From Oxytricha trifallax (lineage: Eukaryota; Ciliophora; Spirotrichea; Sporadotrichida; Oxytrichidae): DNA of 64,000 nt. Below are positions 11,749 through 23,251 of the stretch, one piece after another. The DNA lies in the NCBI GenBank assembly GCA_000711775.1, contig ARYC01019300.1:1-64000 (forward strand). The letters are read 5' to 3'. The stretch's first letter is position 1. Each line of letters starts with the position of its first letter. The translations under genes were made by a program, and so were the position numbers. Under the pieces are notes generated by a model. The model was not told the origin of the DNA, ran no database searches, and was given only the letters and a program-made list of their open reading frames with translations.

Positions 11749-13187
11749 ATGAGCGCTAACCTTTTGAGAAGAGCGGCATTACTTGGGTAAAGTCAATAAA
11801 ATTTATCATTCCAGCAACATAAAAAAGCTAAGACCAGAGACGCTTGCACTTAGTGGGACCCTACTTATGACACTTTTGACGAGTCAACCTTTGAGATTTA
11901 AATTTAAGTTTAGAAGGAAATCATCAAAGAGGCCGCACAAATTTAATAGGAGGTTAAATAACCCGCCATAGAGCATTAAGTTTTACTAGCCAAAGTTCAC
12001 TATTAATGCAAAAAATGCAATAAAGTTTTCCATTACAAGTCAACTTATAAGAAACATTTGAGAGATATACAAAACGATATGCCTAGGTTAAATCTCAAGC
12101 ATTAAAAGAAAGATGGGAAGTATATCTGTGTGTTCTGTGAGAAGCCATATTCTCATACAAGAGACCTCAAAGTTCATTTAAAGAAAAACATAATCAAAGT
12201 TTTGTCTTTATTCATGAACCTACAGGGAATAGATTCCTCTAAAAAAGAAGATCAAGAAATCCAGCTAAGTCTCTTAGGGTTGAGGTATAGAAATAAGTGA
12301 AAATGAAGAAAGCAGTTAAGAACCTCCCATTCTCAGAGATAAATAAAATCATAGTAAAAATCGAGGCTTTGAAGATTCCTGTCTTGAAAATAATTGCATA
12401 GATTCTTGTCTTGTAAGTTATCTCACTCTAGAGGATAATATAGAGAAGAGGATATCACAGATGACTAATATGCTTACAAGATATATCCTTTCAAAAACTT
12501 CTTTGCTAATGACAAGTTTCAAATGGAATTTGCTAATGAGTATTATGCTCATTAAAAGGCAAAGCACAAAGAGTGTAGGCATATTATTTAGCTTTATGCT
12601 ATTTTACTTGGTAAAGATCATATAGCCTTCAGGCTTCCCTAACTAGAAATGACTTACAGAGAATTCTTATCTGACAATAGATGTCAGAGTTAAATTAGCT
12701 TGATAGTATAGCAGATAGTTAAAGGAATCGAAGAGCTTCAAAAGCTTGGTTATGTTAATAGAGACTTAAAGCCAGACAAAATCATGACAGAATTTCAACC
12801 TCTTAGAGTTTATATTGTTGATTTCAACAGAGCTCAAAGAGTGAAAGCATCTGCGTTAGGAAATGTATACGGCACTCCAGGTTATTTCCCAGAAAGAGAA
12901 GATTGAAGAGACGGAGGCATTTAATGGGATATCTGGGCTCTATGAGTAATAATAATATAGAGCGATATGCCAAGAATCGATTACTTTAGCTGCAAAAGTG
13001 AGAGAGATTCTAAGTAAAGAATCAAGCAATACTTATATAAAAATAAAATTAATGGAGGTCTCAGAGAACTTGCCTACTCAATTATTATCAAGCCAAGCTA
13101 TGAGAATTAAGTTATAATAGATACAATCAAACAGCAACTTAGGAAGACAAATTTCAGAGAACTGCCACTAAGCTTATGTTTGTGTGA
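11749..13187 (+). pseudogene. TBE 57 kDa-type zinc-finger/kinase-like protein (TBE1 copy)
   Basis: ATG 11749 (MSANLLRRAALLG). Two C2H2 fingers: YQCKKCNKVFHYKS..H and YICVFCEKPYSHTRD..H. The C-terminal half is protein kinase-like: NRDLKPDK at the catalytic loop, DFN where DFG is usual, then GTPGYFPERE as the APE segment. In TBE1 the catalytic-loop His is Asn. A base is lost after the second finger, another change lies near 12.45 kb, and a 7-bp deletion shifts the last few codons before TGA at 13185-13187. Pseudogene by this reading. Confidence 0.88.
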
Positions 13188-13351
13188 AATATTTTAAAAA
13201 ACTCGCTTGTTATAGTCACTTAAATTACTAATATTTAAACATTAAACCCCTTCATAAACCCTAATAAAGTATGCGTAAATTGTCTACTTTTATCAATCAA
13301 AAACTCAATTAAACTACTGATGGGGTTTTGGGGTTTTGATTCCTGGCATTT

Positions 13352-15030
13352 ACATTTGTTGTTATTTAATCAATGTAAAATAAAATTATGATAGTAATTT
13401 AGATTTTAAATTAATTTTACCAACCACTTTTTTCAAATTAAAATTAATCTTTTATCTAAAGCCTTTTAGTTTTAATCTCCTCTTCATATGCACGATTTTA
13501 TTGATAAAAATTGATATTTTATTTTAAGAAAAAGCTTTACTTTCGATATTTTTCATAGATAGCTAGTAAAACAATAGTATATTACATATAGAAGCATAAG
13601 CATCAAACTGCTACAACTCTCAATATTGATGTAAATGTAAATTCCGAAAAATTTATATTATATTTGATCAGAATCTCATGCTTTATGAAATAATTGAAGG
13701 AATTAAGTGTTTCCGAAATTCTACAAAATACCGCATTTCACTGCACAAGATATATGATAATTATGACTAAAAATAAATTAAAATCTTCCTTGATTAAAAT
13801 GATGAATAAATTCATGAGAGACGCCAAAGAATTGAATAGTGAATTTCATTCCATACTATGTAATTCACTTAATGTTAATATGCTTTTGTTGTGAAATTAT
13901 TGATATTAAAGCAGGATATAGCTGTTATAATTTATTATATACTGGGATATTTGAGGGCTGTCCTAAGATTTACGAGTTTCTCTACAAGAATATCACTAAA
14001 GTTATCAAGGTCAAATCTTTTAGAGAGAAATAAAGATATTAAAAATAAGAATCTTTTGTCACAAACAACAATTTAAAAGATTTCATTGATTTTTAATGGT
14101 TGATTTAGTTGCTTAAAAAATTGTTGATAATAGCTAAGCTAGATTTATAATTTTATATAGACATTATAAACAAAAAATCTCATAATGTCAAGAAGATCTT
14201 ACAATGTTTCATTATATACTCTTTTAAATTTAATAGAGTATTAAAATATACGCAGTTATCACTAGATTGTTTAGGCATAATATTAATGGTAATAACATAT
14301 TCACAGCTAAGCTCGCCTTTAAAATTGGAAAACCGTGAAAAGACAAGCAAAATATTTTCTCAATAAAAAACAATTATTTTATTTATATAAGTGCGAAAAA
14401 GAGAATTAATTTATATGCGATAATTTTTAGACACAATGCATAAATTGATTGAATAAGTTATATTAAGAATATGCAGGAATGATTAGATATAAGTTTCACT
14501 GATATTAAGAAGTTTTTATCTTCTGAATCAAATACATTTAACTTACATTTAATTATGTAATCAAATAAAAATCTTAAGAAATAAGTGATATAGAAATAGA
14601 AATTATCTCTCCCTTTAAAGTGTGCATCTTAAAATATCTGCTATCTTATTGATTTTGATAATTGTAGTTTTCTTTAAATAAATGTTAAAAAAATTAAAGA
14701 CGCTTATGGTATTTAAATTTCTCATTAAAACTACTATTTTTGCATCAATCATTAAATATATCACTAAATTGAATAAATTTTTGAATAAGCTAATCAGAAT
14801 AAGTTGAAGATTTAAAGAGCTTATTTAATCCTATGATTATAATTATTTCAAAATAATCCATTATAGATACTAAGATATCATTAGTAAATGAAATTTAAGT
14901 AATTTATTTTAAAATATAAGAAAAACACTCTGAATACTTTCGATTTCTACTATTGAGATATTAAATTACAAAAAGCACACTGATAGCTTTCTTAATTTTA
15001 TTTGTAAATTCGTGTCTAATATCTTATTTT
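13352..15030. other. AT-rich spacer with one weak coding island
   Basis: Mostly featureless. On the plus strand 13678-13890 two overlapping frames look faintly protein-like (one from ATG 13678 reads LYEIIEGIKCFRNS; the other contains DAKELNSEFHSILCN). In a genome with one stop codon open frames of this size arise by chance, so this is not called a gene. Confidence 0.4.
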
Positions 15031-15034
15031 AATG

Positions 15035-15208
15035 ATTATTGCTTTCACTTTGAAAATAGAAGATACTATACGCGTTAGGTTACTGAAAACACTGAAGCAG
15101 CCACTACCGAGGAATGCGGACTGATTATGTGGAGAGAGAAAATGTGTTAGCTCAGAAAAGGAGAGTTTGATGGTGAATTCAGCTTAGGCTTCGGCGAGGA
15201 AAGGTTTA
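15035..15208 (+). other. Isolated coding island, candidate MDS or exon
   Basis: About 170 bp of clearly higher GC in an AT-rich setting reads in one frame without TGA, including TENTEAATTEECGLIMW and KGEFDGEFSLGFGEERF, and ends at a GTAAGT that could be a donor site. Both flanks lose coding character at once. It may be a macronuclear-destined segment or an exon of a germline gene. The GEF repeats hint at a beta-rich repeat protein but no family is assigned. Confidence 0.5.
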
Positions 15209-15833
15209 ATTGTAAGTTGCTAAATATGTGATGATTTCTTTTCAAACTTAATTCCTTAATTCAAATTTAACATTATAATTTGGCCAATTTTTATTTATAA
15301 ATTTAATTTTATATTTATAATAAATATCAGCGCTTTTATTACTTATCTATGATTATAGTTAATTTTAAATGTTTTTAGGTAATTTATTGAGTTTTCTAAT
15401 GTTTTTATAACTTAATAACAACAAAATTAAAACAACCAAGCTTCAATGAGGTTGAGAAATGATTCAGACTAAATAAGAGTATATTAACTTAATCTTATCA
15501 ACTTAACAAATTTAGGTTCAATAGTATATTATAAAAAATTAAATTACTCAATAAACATTCAGTTAAAAATCACTTTATAATAATTAATGAACAAAGTACA
15601 ATATTATTAAGAGTCAAAATTTCTATCAGCTGGATTCCATGTAATTATACATATATAAGTTTTGTTAAATATGATATATTTTCCTAATTTGAATTAGATA
15701 TGCGATAAGATATTGAACTAGTCCATATATTATTGAATTGACTCACAAATAGCACTCACTTTATATATCTATATAACTAATTATAGAATCAATTTTCTCA
15801 TATATATATATATATGAATATATATAATATATA

Positions 15834-15878
<45 letters not shown>

Positions 15879-17224
15879 TTAATATAAATTTCATTATTTT
15901 TACTATTTTGAAATGTTCTTATTATGTAAATATAGAGAAAGTAAAATTATTTAAATAAAATTAATAACTAAAGTTTAGGCTATATTTCAAGGAAAAGATT
16001 TGATAATGCAAAAATTTGCAATATTATCAATTGAAAGGCATGATTTTTAAAATAGTTTTATGTAAATCAATTCAAAAACTTCTTAGAAAATAAATTAATA
16101 TTCTTGAATAAATCTTATTAAAGATGTGTCAGTTATTTCATAAGTATAAGAGTTCTATAAAGTGTAAATATATATTATTTATTTTTGAGTTTCTTTAATA
16201 AAACTATGTAATCTATAAGCTTTAAATTAGGTTGCATCAATCAATATTCCCAAATTGTTCTATAAATACTCTTAAATTTTGATTATTTATAATTAAATTA
16301 ATTAAGATAAAAAATTATTAAATTATTCAAAAATGAATGCCAATTGTAAGCAATTAAGTATAAATAGTAAGTTATAATGACGATTAAATATTATAAATAA
16401 ACCACAATAATTATTAAAAGCTATAGGCTATTGATGTGGGTATTCTGAGTTGACATATGGATTATTTGACTCATTCATAAATCTCAATAATTTGTTCAGT
16501 TTAATTTATTTTATATTGAGAATGAATTCAAAAGTTTTCAATATGCTTTTATAAAGAATTTAGCATAAAAATATAATTAAAACAATTGTTTTATACCATA
16601 ATACATTGTTTAAAAATTATCTCTAACCCAAAGTGACTATAATACCTTTTAATAATTTATAAAATATATACTAATTGCTCTATAATATTAATGATTCTAT
16701 CTAAAAAATAGAAATTATGATGTAAAAGATGCTTATTTAGAAAGTTAGTTATGTTTTTTAAAATGTAGATTGGATGGAAATATATATAATAATAAGAGTG
16801 ATCTAAATAATGTGCTACTGATATTTAATGATATTAAGGATAATTAAAAGCAAGTAAGATATCTTTATTTTAACATATATGATTTTGGAAATATGCAAAA
16901 TAAATATTTGAATATGATCAACGGAATGAATAATAGACGTAAATTATTGAATTGTGTCATTATAATTTTATCAGAGTGACTATAAATTTTAATGCAGTTT
17001 AAATTTAAAATGAAAACTCCGTTAAAAAAATAAAAAAGTCTTGTTGTAAAACTTTTTCTTACATTTTAAGCTTAAGTTCCGTGTTAATTGGTCTATATAA
17101 TGCAAAGCTTGTTCAATGAACAACAATCAATTTATCTAATTAATAGGGAAATTAAATTAGAAATCACGCATGCTTAATGTTTAAGATTCGCATATTAATT
17201 ATTAAATCTGTTTTTATTTCACTT
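15209..17224. other. AT-rich spacer with (AT)n tract
   Basis: No supportable gene. An (AT)n microsatellite occupies about 15800-15873. Confidence 0.6.
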
Positions 17225-17820
17225 TATGACTTCTTCATTTGTCACCCCCCTGTATCATCAATGTCATTATGTTGTCCAACAGTAGTTTTCTATTATTTGT
17301 GCTGTACCACTGCTACCTCCTCTAGGAGTTTCCTAAAGTTCTTCGCCATTTAGATTGATGATGGTGGAAACTAAACTTGCCCATTTTTGTGAATCTCACC
17401 ATATTATTCACGTGTATCAATAAAATCGTGTTCTTGATGTCATCACTATAGCCATATTTTTGAATAACATTTTATTAGAAGTAAGACAAACTTTATAGCC
17501 ATTTAATCTCCTCTGTTTTTAATAATTATAGTGATGAATGAGTATATTAGAGATATAAATTCAAACAAGCAAAGTTAGTTTTGCTGAAAATCTTATATGG
17601 TTTATCTCATTCATGATAACAGTTTTATTTGTGTTAATTAGATTATTGCAGTCGTAATAAATTAATTTCTCAGCAACAATTAACTCTTCTGGCGCTCGCT
17701 ATATCGTGGTTTTTCTGTATGGATTGATTCAAGGCCATTTGTTATTGATATTCTCCAGGCAGTAAAAGGATATCTTTGTAAGAAACAATTACTACAGAGA
17801 ATTAAATAATTTACTTACGA
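17225..17820 (-). other. Coding islands on the minus strand, candidate gene 3' end
   Basis: From about 17530 to 17230 the minus strand is open and protein-like (QKYGYSDDIKNTILLIH, VRFTKMGKFSFHHHQSKWRR) and ends in TGA near 17240. Upstream, about 17770-17590, a second stretch (TNGLESIHTEKPRYSERQK) is open. The gap between them is AT-rich and ends AACAG on the minus strand just before the second part, as an intron acceptor would. Could be two exons or two MDSs. Family unknown. Confidence 0.45.
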
Positions 17821-18419
17821 TTTATTAGTGATCTGACTTTTCCATATCTAAATCATATATCTATAAATATATCCTCTATAAATATTATTAATAACTAAAT
17901 CTATAGTGAGTAAGGGGTCAGCTATTCAAATCCGCATAAGATTCTTAATCATTTAAGAAAACCATTAAAATAAAAAGAAATGTGAACTTATCTTTATAAT
18001 TCTAGTTCACTTAATTATAGCAGCTACTTATTTATTTTCACGCTTCATTAAAAAATAAGCATTTCAAATTTGCTTAGATTAGAAAATCTATTCATTGGGT
18101 GCTAAACATTAATAAATTCAGTTTGATATTTGATTATCGATCAAAGGTACTTCATGAGTCTTGTGAAAACTTTTACGATTTTAATTTATTTCTATAAGAA
18201 GTTACAATAAATTATAGTGAAAAATATTTATTTAGTAATAATATACTTAAGTAGAAGAAAATGGTATTATTAATATATCAAGCAAATGACGTGCTTAGAT
18301 TATATAGATTGTTTTGAGCAAAAGAAGCAAACTTAGAAATTTGAAGATTATTTATTATTTATGCTTTACAGAAATTAATACTGAGGATTAAACCAACCAG
18401 ATAATTTAATCATTAGAGC

Positions 18420-19150
18420 TCTTTCTTCCCTTTATACATATCATTGGTGTCCTGTATTAGAGATTGGGTTTTTGTATTTCGAAATTTGATGATAAGAATT
18501 ATATAAAAGCATAGGCAGTTGAAACACTCCAAAAGAAATAATATAAATTATTTAATTTAGCTACACATAAGGATTTCTCAAAATGTATTCACAGTTAGGA
18601 ACTATGAATTACTTCTTAAAGTGCTCTCGAGCATTGGCACCATCATAGTATTGAATCTGAGAAATATTGTTTGACATAAATATGTGATTTTTGTAAAAGT
18701 CATGGGATTTTAGAAATCATTTTTTGAACGTGATGTGACATCATTGAAAACTGTGTATGCCAAATATTCAAGATACGGCGTTCAAGAAAAGATCAATTGC
18801 ACGAGCATTTGAGTAATGGCATCCTGCCTCTGAAAATTATTGTGTGGCATTTCTGTATTATTTTTATAAATGTCGTTAGATTTTAGAAAACATTTTTGAA
18901 GCGTGTGTATCCTCGACGACCATGTTAAATGTTGTATTGACAGTTCTAAGTGATTTTATACTATACCAAGTTTAAGATAAATATAGATTTTTATGACAAT
19001 GGTTACATGAGATTGTATTTTTTTGTATTAATTTACATAAGTTTATCATGAAGTTGAAAAATTTAGTGCTTAGCTAAAATAGAGATTCTTAGAGTTGGTT
19101 TAAGAGGTCCTTGACAGATTGAGGTAATTTTTTTAGTTTTTTTTATTTAT
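18420..19150. repeat. Degenerate ~170-bp duplication
   Basis: The segment near 18660-18760 (TTGTTTGACATAAATATG, then GGGATTTTAGAAATCATTTT) is repeated in diverged form near 18840-18930 (TTGTGTGGCATTTCTGTATT, then AGATTTTAGAAAACATTTTT). The minus strand of both units reads weakly protein-like (CHYSNARAIDLFLNAV in one). This is an old tandem duplication; function unknown. Confidence 0.4.
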
Positions 19151-19161
19151 TATTTATTAAT

Positions 19162-19530
19162 TATGATATATTTTTTGGAAAATAGAGAATTATAACAATT
19201 TGATTAGGAATATTAGAAATAATAAAAATGTCTGGTCGGAATATGCAGGGTCGCTCACAAATAATGTAAGTTACAAAAAACATATCTAAATTTTTTATTT
19301 TTTAGTTGACCTGCCTGATTAGTGAAGTGAAGGTAGAGACAAATACTTCGCAGAGCAAGACTAAAAAGTGGTCAGAGAGTACTCACTTGGAAAGATGGAA
19401 GAAAATAAAAGGGTGAATTCTAAGACAATGAAAAGTTTTTTAAGATATACTTTATTCAAATTATTACTCAGTTTTGTATTTATTATTAATCAAATTGTTA
19501 TAATTCTCTATTTTCCAAAAAATATATCAT
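19162..19530. mobile_element. 369-bp TA-flanked inverted-repeat element with a mini-gene
   Basis: Ends are 45-bp inverted repeats beginning TATGATATATTTTTTGG (19162 and complement ending 19530), with TA at each tip. Inside lies ATG TCT GGT CGG at 19229, then a GTAAGT, a T-rich stretch and TTTTTTAG, which is intron-like, then a further open stretch (GRDKYFAEQDQKVVREY). A diverged relative at 58384 keeps the left end, the ATG and the intron-like block. A short non-autonomous element that carries a transcribed start region is the simplest reading. Confidence 0.65.
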
Positions 19531-19869
19531 AAATGCTAGCTAAATTATATATATATTTTATTATTAATACGTAATCTTTTATTTATATATAGAATTTTTT
19601 AAAATCTTAATTTTTCTCATATTTTTCGAATTTTATTCTTTATTTTTTATTATATATCTATTAAATTTAAATCTTATATTTATCCATATTAATCTATTTA
19701 ATCTTATATTTTCTTCATATTGTATATTTTTTTATCTCTTATTTATTTTTTGTGACTTATTATAATATTTAGTTCTAATATAATAAATATTAAATATTAA
19801 AAAAATCTATATTTAGAATAATATTATTCATATTAATCTTTGTGGTATCTTGACACATCCGATCTAGCG

Positions 19870-20280
19870 TTATTATAGGAATATATTCAAAATTGGGAAA
19901 TTTAATTAAATTAATTATAAATTAAATAATTGGCAGTTAAAGTTGGCCAATTTGAACGATCTTGGGCTCATTTGATAAAGAATACAAAATTAGCTGGACT
20001 TTATTATTGGCTGTACTATTTTATAGCATCCACAGACTGAGATAATTTGAGTTTAATTAAATGCATTTAAATTCATTAAATTATACCCTCACATTAAGCT
20101 CAAATTATCTCAGTCTGTGGATGCTATAAAATAGTACAGCCAATAATAAAGTCCAGCTAATTTTGTATTCTTTATCAAATGAGCCCAAGATCGTTCAAAT
20201 TGGCCAACTTTAACTGCCAATTATTTAATTTATAATTAATTTAATTTAATTTCCCAATTTTGAATTTATTCCTATAATAA
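19870..20280. mobile_element. 411-bp foldback element with 182-bp arms
   Basis: Arms 19870-20051 and 20099-20280 are almost identical inverted repeats (tips TTATTATAGGAATA) around a 47-bp loop. No coding capacity. The high identity of the arms suggests a recent insertion or ongoing gene conversion between arms. Confidence 0.85.
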
Positions 20281-20991
20281 TGTGTAAATTTGTAATAATC
20301 CACCCTTTTCAGGTAAGACTAAATTTAAAAGTATGTTAATTTCCATATTTTAATTTATAAAATGTCATGCATTTTTTGTATATGTCTCAAAATGATTAAG
20401 TTTTATAAAAGTATTATTGTCTATTATTGTTTTGCAAAACAATTCCATTCTCTTTAAAAATGATATTATTGTATATTAAATTATTATATAATTTTATCCT
20501 TTGCAGGACTTATTTAAATATCTAAGCTTTTTGTATTTATTAATAGGTAATTGATTCTTTATATTATAATTGAATTCTCCACTTACTGTAAATGAGAGTT
20601 TAAATAGTATCATCCAGGAGCTCTTCACTTGATGGTATTAAATTCAACTATTCAGTATTAAGAATAAAAAGTCCATTGTTTATTGAACATTTTTCATTGC
20701 TTTACTTGTCATGGTTATTTGAAGCTATATTTAAATTGGTTATAATATTTTTTTAAAAAAAACTATAGGTAATTTAACAAAATGCGTAGATTATAATCAG
20801 AAACATAATAAGTGAAATCTGAGTTGTGAGTCTAGTGCATCAATCCACATTCAAAACCCCAAAACCCTTTCAGTAGTTTGATTGAGTTTTTGATTGATAA
20901 AAGTAGAGTATTAGTGCATACTTTATTAGGGCTTTAATAGGGTTTATGTAGGGGTTTAATGTTTAAATAACAAGCGAGTTTTTTAAATATT

Positions 20992-22437
20992 TCACACAAA
21001 TATAAGCTTAGAGTCATGTGGCAGTTCTCTGAATTTTATCTTCTTAAGTTGCTGTTTGATTGTATCTATTGTAACTCAATTATCATAGCTTGGCTTAATA
21101 ATAGTTGAGTAGGCAAGTTCTCTTAGACCTCCATTTACTTTTATTTATCTAAGTATTGCTTGATTCTTTACTTAGAATCTCTCTCACTTTTGCAGCTAAA
21201 GTAATCGATTCTTGGCATATCGCTCTATATTATTATTACTCATAGAGCCCAGATATCCCATTAAATGCCTCCGTCTCTTCAATCTTCTCTTTCTGGGAAA
21301 TAACCTGGAGTGCCGTATACATTTCCTAACGCAGATGCTTTCACTCTTTGAGCTCTGTTGAAATCAATAATATAAACTCTAAGAGGTTGAAATTCTGTCA
21401 TGATTTTGTCTGGCTTTAAGTCTCTATGAACATAACCAAGCTTTTGAAGCTCTTCGATTCCTTTAACTATCTGCTATACTATCTAGCTAATTTATCTCTG
21501 ACATCTATTGTCAGATAAGAATTCTCTGTAAGTCATTTCTAGTAAGGGAAGCCTGAAGGCTAAATGATCTTTACCAAGTAAAATAGCATCAAGCTAAATA
21601 ATATGCCTACACTCTTTGTGCTTTGCCTTTTAAAGAGCATAATACTCATTAGCAAATTCCATTTGAAACTTGTCATCAACAAAGAAGTTTTTGAAAGGAT
21701 ATATCTTGTAAGCATATTAGTCATCTGTGATAAACTCTTCTCTATTTTATCCTCTAGAGAGAGATAACTTACAAGACAAGAATCTATGCAATTATTTTCA
21801 AGACAGGAATCTTCAAAGCCTCGATTTTTACTATGATTTTATATATCTCTGAGAATGGGAGGTTCTTAACTGCTTTCTTCATTTTCACTTATTTCTATAC
21901 CTTAACCCTAAGAGAATCAGCTGGATTTCTTGATCTTCTATTTTAGAGGAATCTATTCCCTGTAGGTTCATGAATAAAGACAAATCTTTGATTATGCTTT
22001 TTCTTTAAGTGCACTTTGAGGTCTCTAGTATGAGAATATGGCTTCTCACAGAACTCACAGACATACTTCCCATCTTTCTTTTAATGCTTGAGATATAACC
22101 TTGGCATATCGTTGTGTATATCTCTCAAATGTCTCTTATAAGTTGACTTGTAGAAGAAAATTTTATTGCATTCTTTGCATTAATAATTAACTTTGGCTGG
22201 TATTTATTAATGCTCTATGACGGGTTATTTAACCTCCTATTAAATTTGTGCGGCATCTTTGATGATTTCCTTCTAAACTTATATTTAAATCTCAAAGGTT
22301 GACTCGTCAAAAGTCTCATAAGTAGGCTCCGACTAAGTGCAAGCGTCTCTGGTCTCTACTTTTCTTGGTTGCTGGAATGATAACTTTTATTGACTTGATC
22401 CAAGTAATGCCGCTCTTCTCAAAAGGTTAGCGCTCAT
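20992..22437 (-). pseudogene. TBE 57 kDa-type zinc-finger/kinase-like protein (TBE2 copy)
   Basis: ATG at 22437 to TGA at 20992-20994. The N-terminal part is intact in one frame through both C2H2 fingers (YQCKECNKIFFYKS..H, YVCEFCEKPYSHTRD..H) and beyond; it keeps the reading frame that TBE1 loses after finger two. A frame change is needed near 21.74 kb before the kinase-like part. The end (ELPHDSKLIFV then TGA) shows the sequence that is deleted in TBE1. Confidence 0.85.
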
Positions 22438-23002
22438 TTTAGTTTTCTGATATATTTTATTATAATAATGATAAAATCTACCTAGATAAACTAATATATT
22501 AGAGTATAAGACACTCTGATAGATTCTTTGCTGAGAGGTAAGAAAATTAACTAACCATAAAAGACTGTAAGTTGACATATTTTATGAGTATATTTTACTT
22601 TTTACTAAATTAAAATGCTCATAAAGAAGTTTTGTTTCTATAGGAGGTCCTCCAAATTAAGTTTGAACTTTATTTGGAGGTAAAATTACTAAACATTTTT
22701 TAATTTAATATGCTCCTAATTAAAGTTTAACCTTAAAATTTAACTCCTAATAAAGTTCGAGCTTAATTTGGAGAGCCTCCTAAAATAATTAAACATTATT
22801 AGGTGGAATTTATTGGAGAAAGTTTAATTAAAATGGAAATCAATCTGTGAAACTTGGAGCAAGTGTTTCAAGGCTTCTCCTCATTTCTTTTCGAGCTTGA
22901 CCTCCAGTAGGTCCTCCCTATTTAGTAGTAAGATTTTAATAAACTTAGAATGGATATCCATAATTTTAAATTTCATTAACATTTCTAGAAAGAGGAAGCA
23001 AG

Positions 23003-23251
23003 ATGGAGTCTATGAATGATGCAATGAAGAGAATTTAATCTCAAGATTTAATAGGAAAATTTCGAAGTAAAGAGGATCTCTACAGATACTTGGTATAGCA
23101 AGGTAAGTTCTCAGCTAAAATCATCTTTATTGATATAGTTGGACTCTTCTTACCAACTTAGATGGAAACTAAAATCTCATTCTTAAAAGCCTTACTAAGT
23201 GAAGAGAAAAAAGCTTTTAAGTCTAATGAAATTAGGATGATAGAGATACCT
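23003..23251 (+). pseudogene. TBE 22 kDa-type ORF fragment (TBE2 copy)
   Basis: ATG 23003 (MESMNDAMKRIQSQDLIG) continues about 80 codons in register with the TBE1 copy (QQGKFSAKIIFIDIVGLF) and stops matching at about 23251, where TBE2 is truncated. Confidence 0.85.

Larger units (their letters stand above)
9299..13338 (+). mobile_element. TBE1: full-length TBE-type transposon (4.04 kb)
   Basis: The right end is GGGGTTTTGGGGTTTTG and the left end is its complement with two changes. Terminal inverted repeats extend inward about 110 bp (TTCAGTAGTTTGATT, then TTGATTGATAAAAGTAGAC). ATT flanks both ends (9296-9298 and 13339-13341), matching the 3-bp ANT target typical of TBEs. It contains all three expected ORFs: transposase (+), 22 kDa-type (-) and zinc-finger/kinase-like (+). 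All three carry frame changes, so this copy is probably inactive. Confidence 0.95.
9278..13351. repeat. Pointer-like 10-bp direct repeat enclosing TBE1
   Basis: CCTGGCATTT occurs at 9278-9287 and again at 13342-13351, just outside the ATT target duplication of TBE1. The left copy lies at the 5' edge of a minus-strand coding frame. Direct repeats of this size flank internal eliminated sequences (IESs) in Oxytricha, so TBE1 may sit inside an IES. Joining the flanks through one copy keeps the coding frame open, though the far side is too AT-rich to prove it is coding. Confidence 0.5.
20852..23251 (-). mobile_element. TBE2: 3'-truncated TBE transposon (inverted orientation)
   Basis: The end at 20852 is CAAAACCCCAAAACCC followed by TTTCAGTAGTTTGATT, preceded by ATT. 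The zinc-finger/kinase ORF (-) and the first ~80 codons of the 22 kDa-type ORF (+) follow; similarity to TBE1 stops abruptly at about 23251 and the transposase gene and other terminus are absent. This looks like a deletion or rearrangement breakpoint. Confidence 0.9.

Noticed and set aside
15800..15873. AT repeat as an origin or centromere-like element
   Set aside because: Simple (AT)n tracts are common in this composition; no supporting structure.
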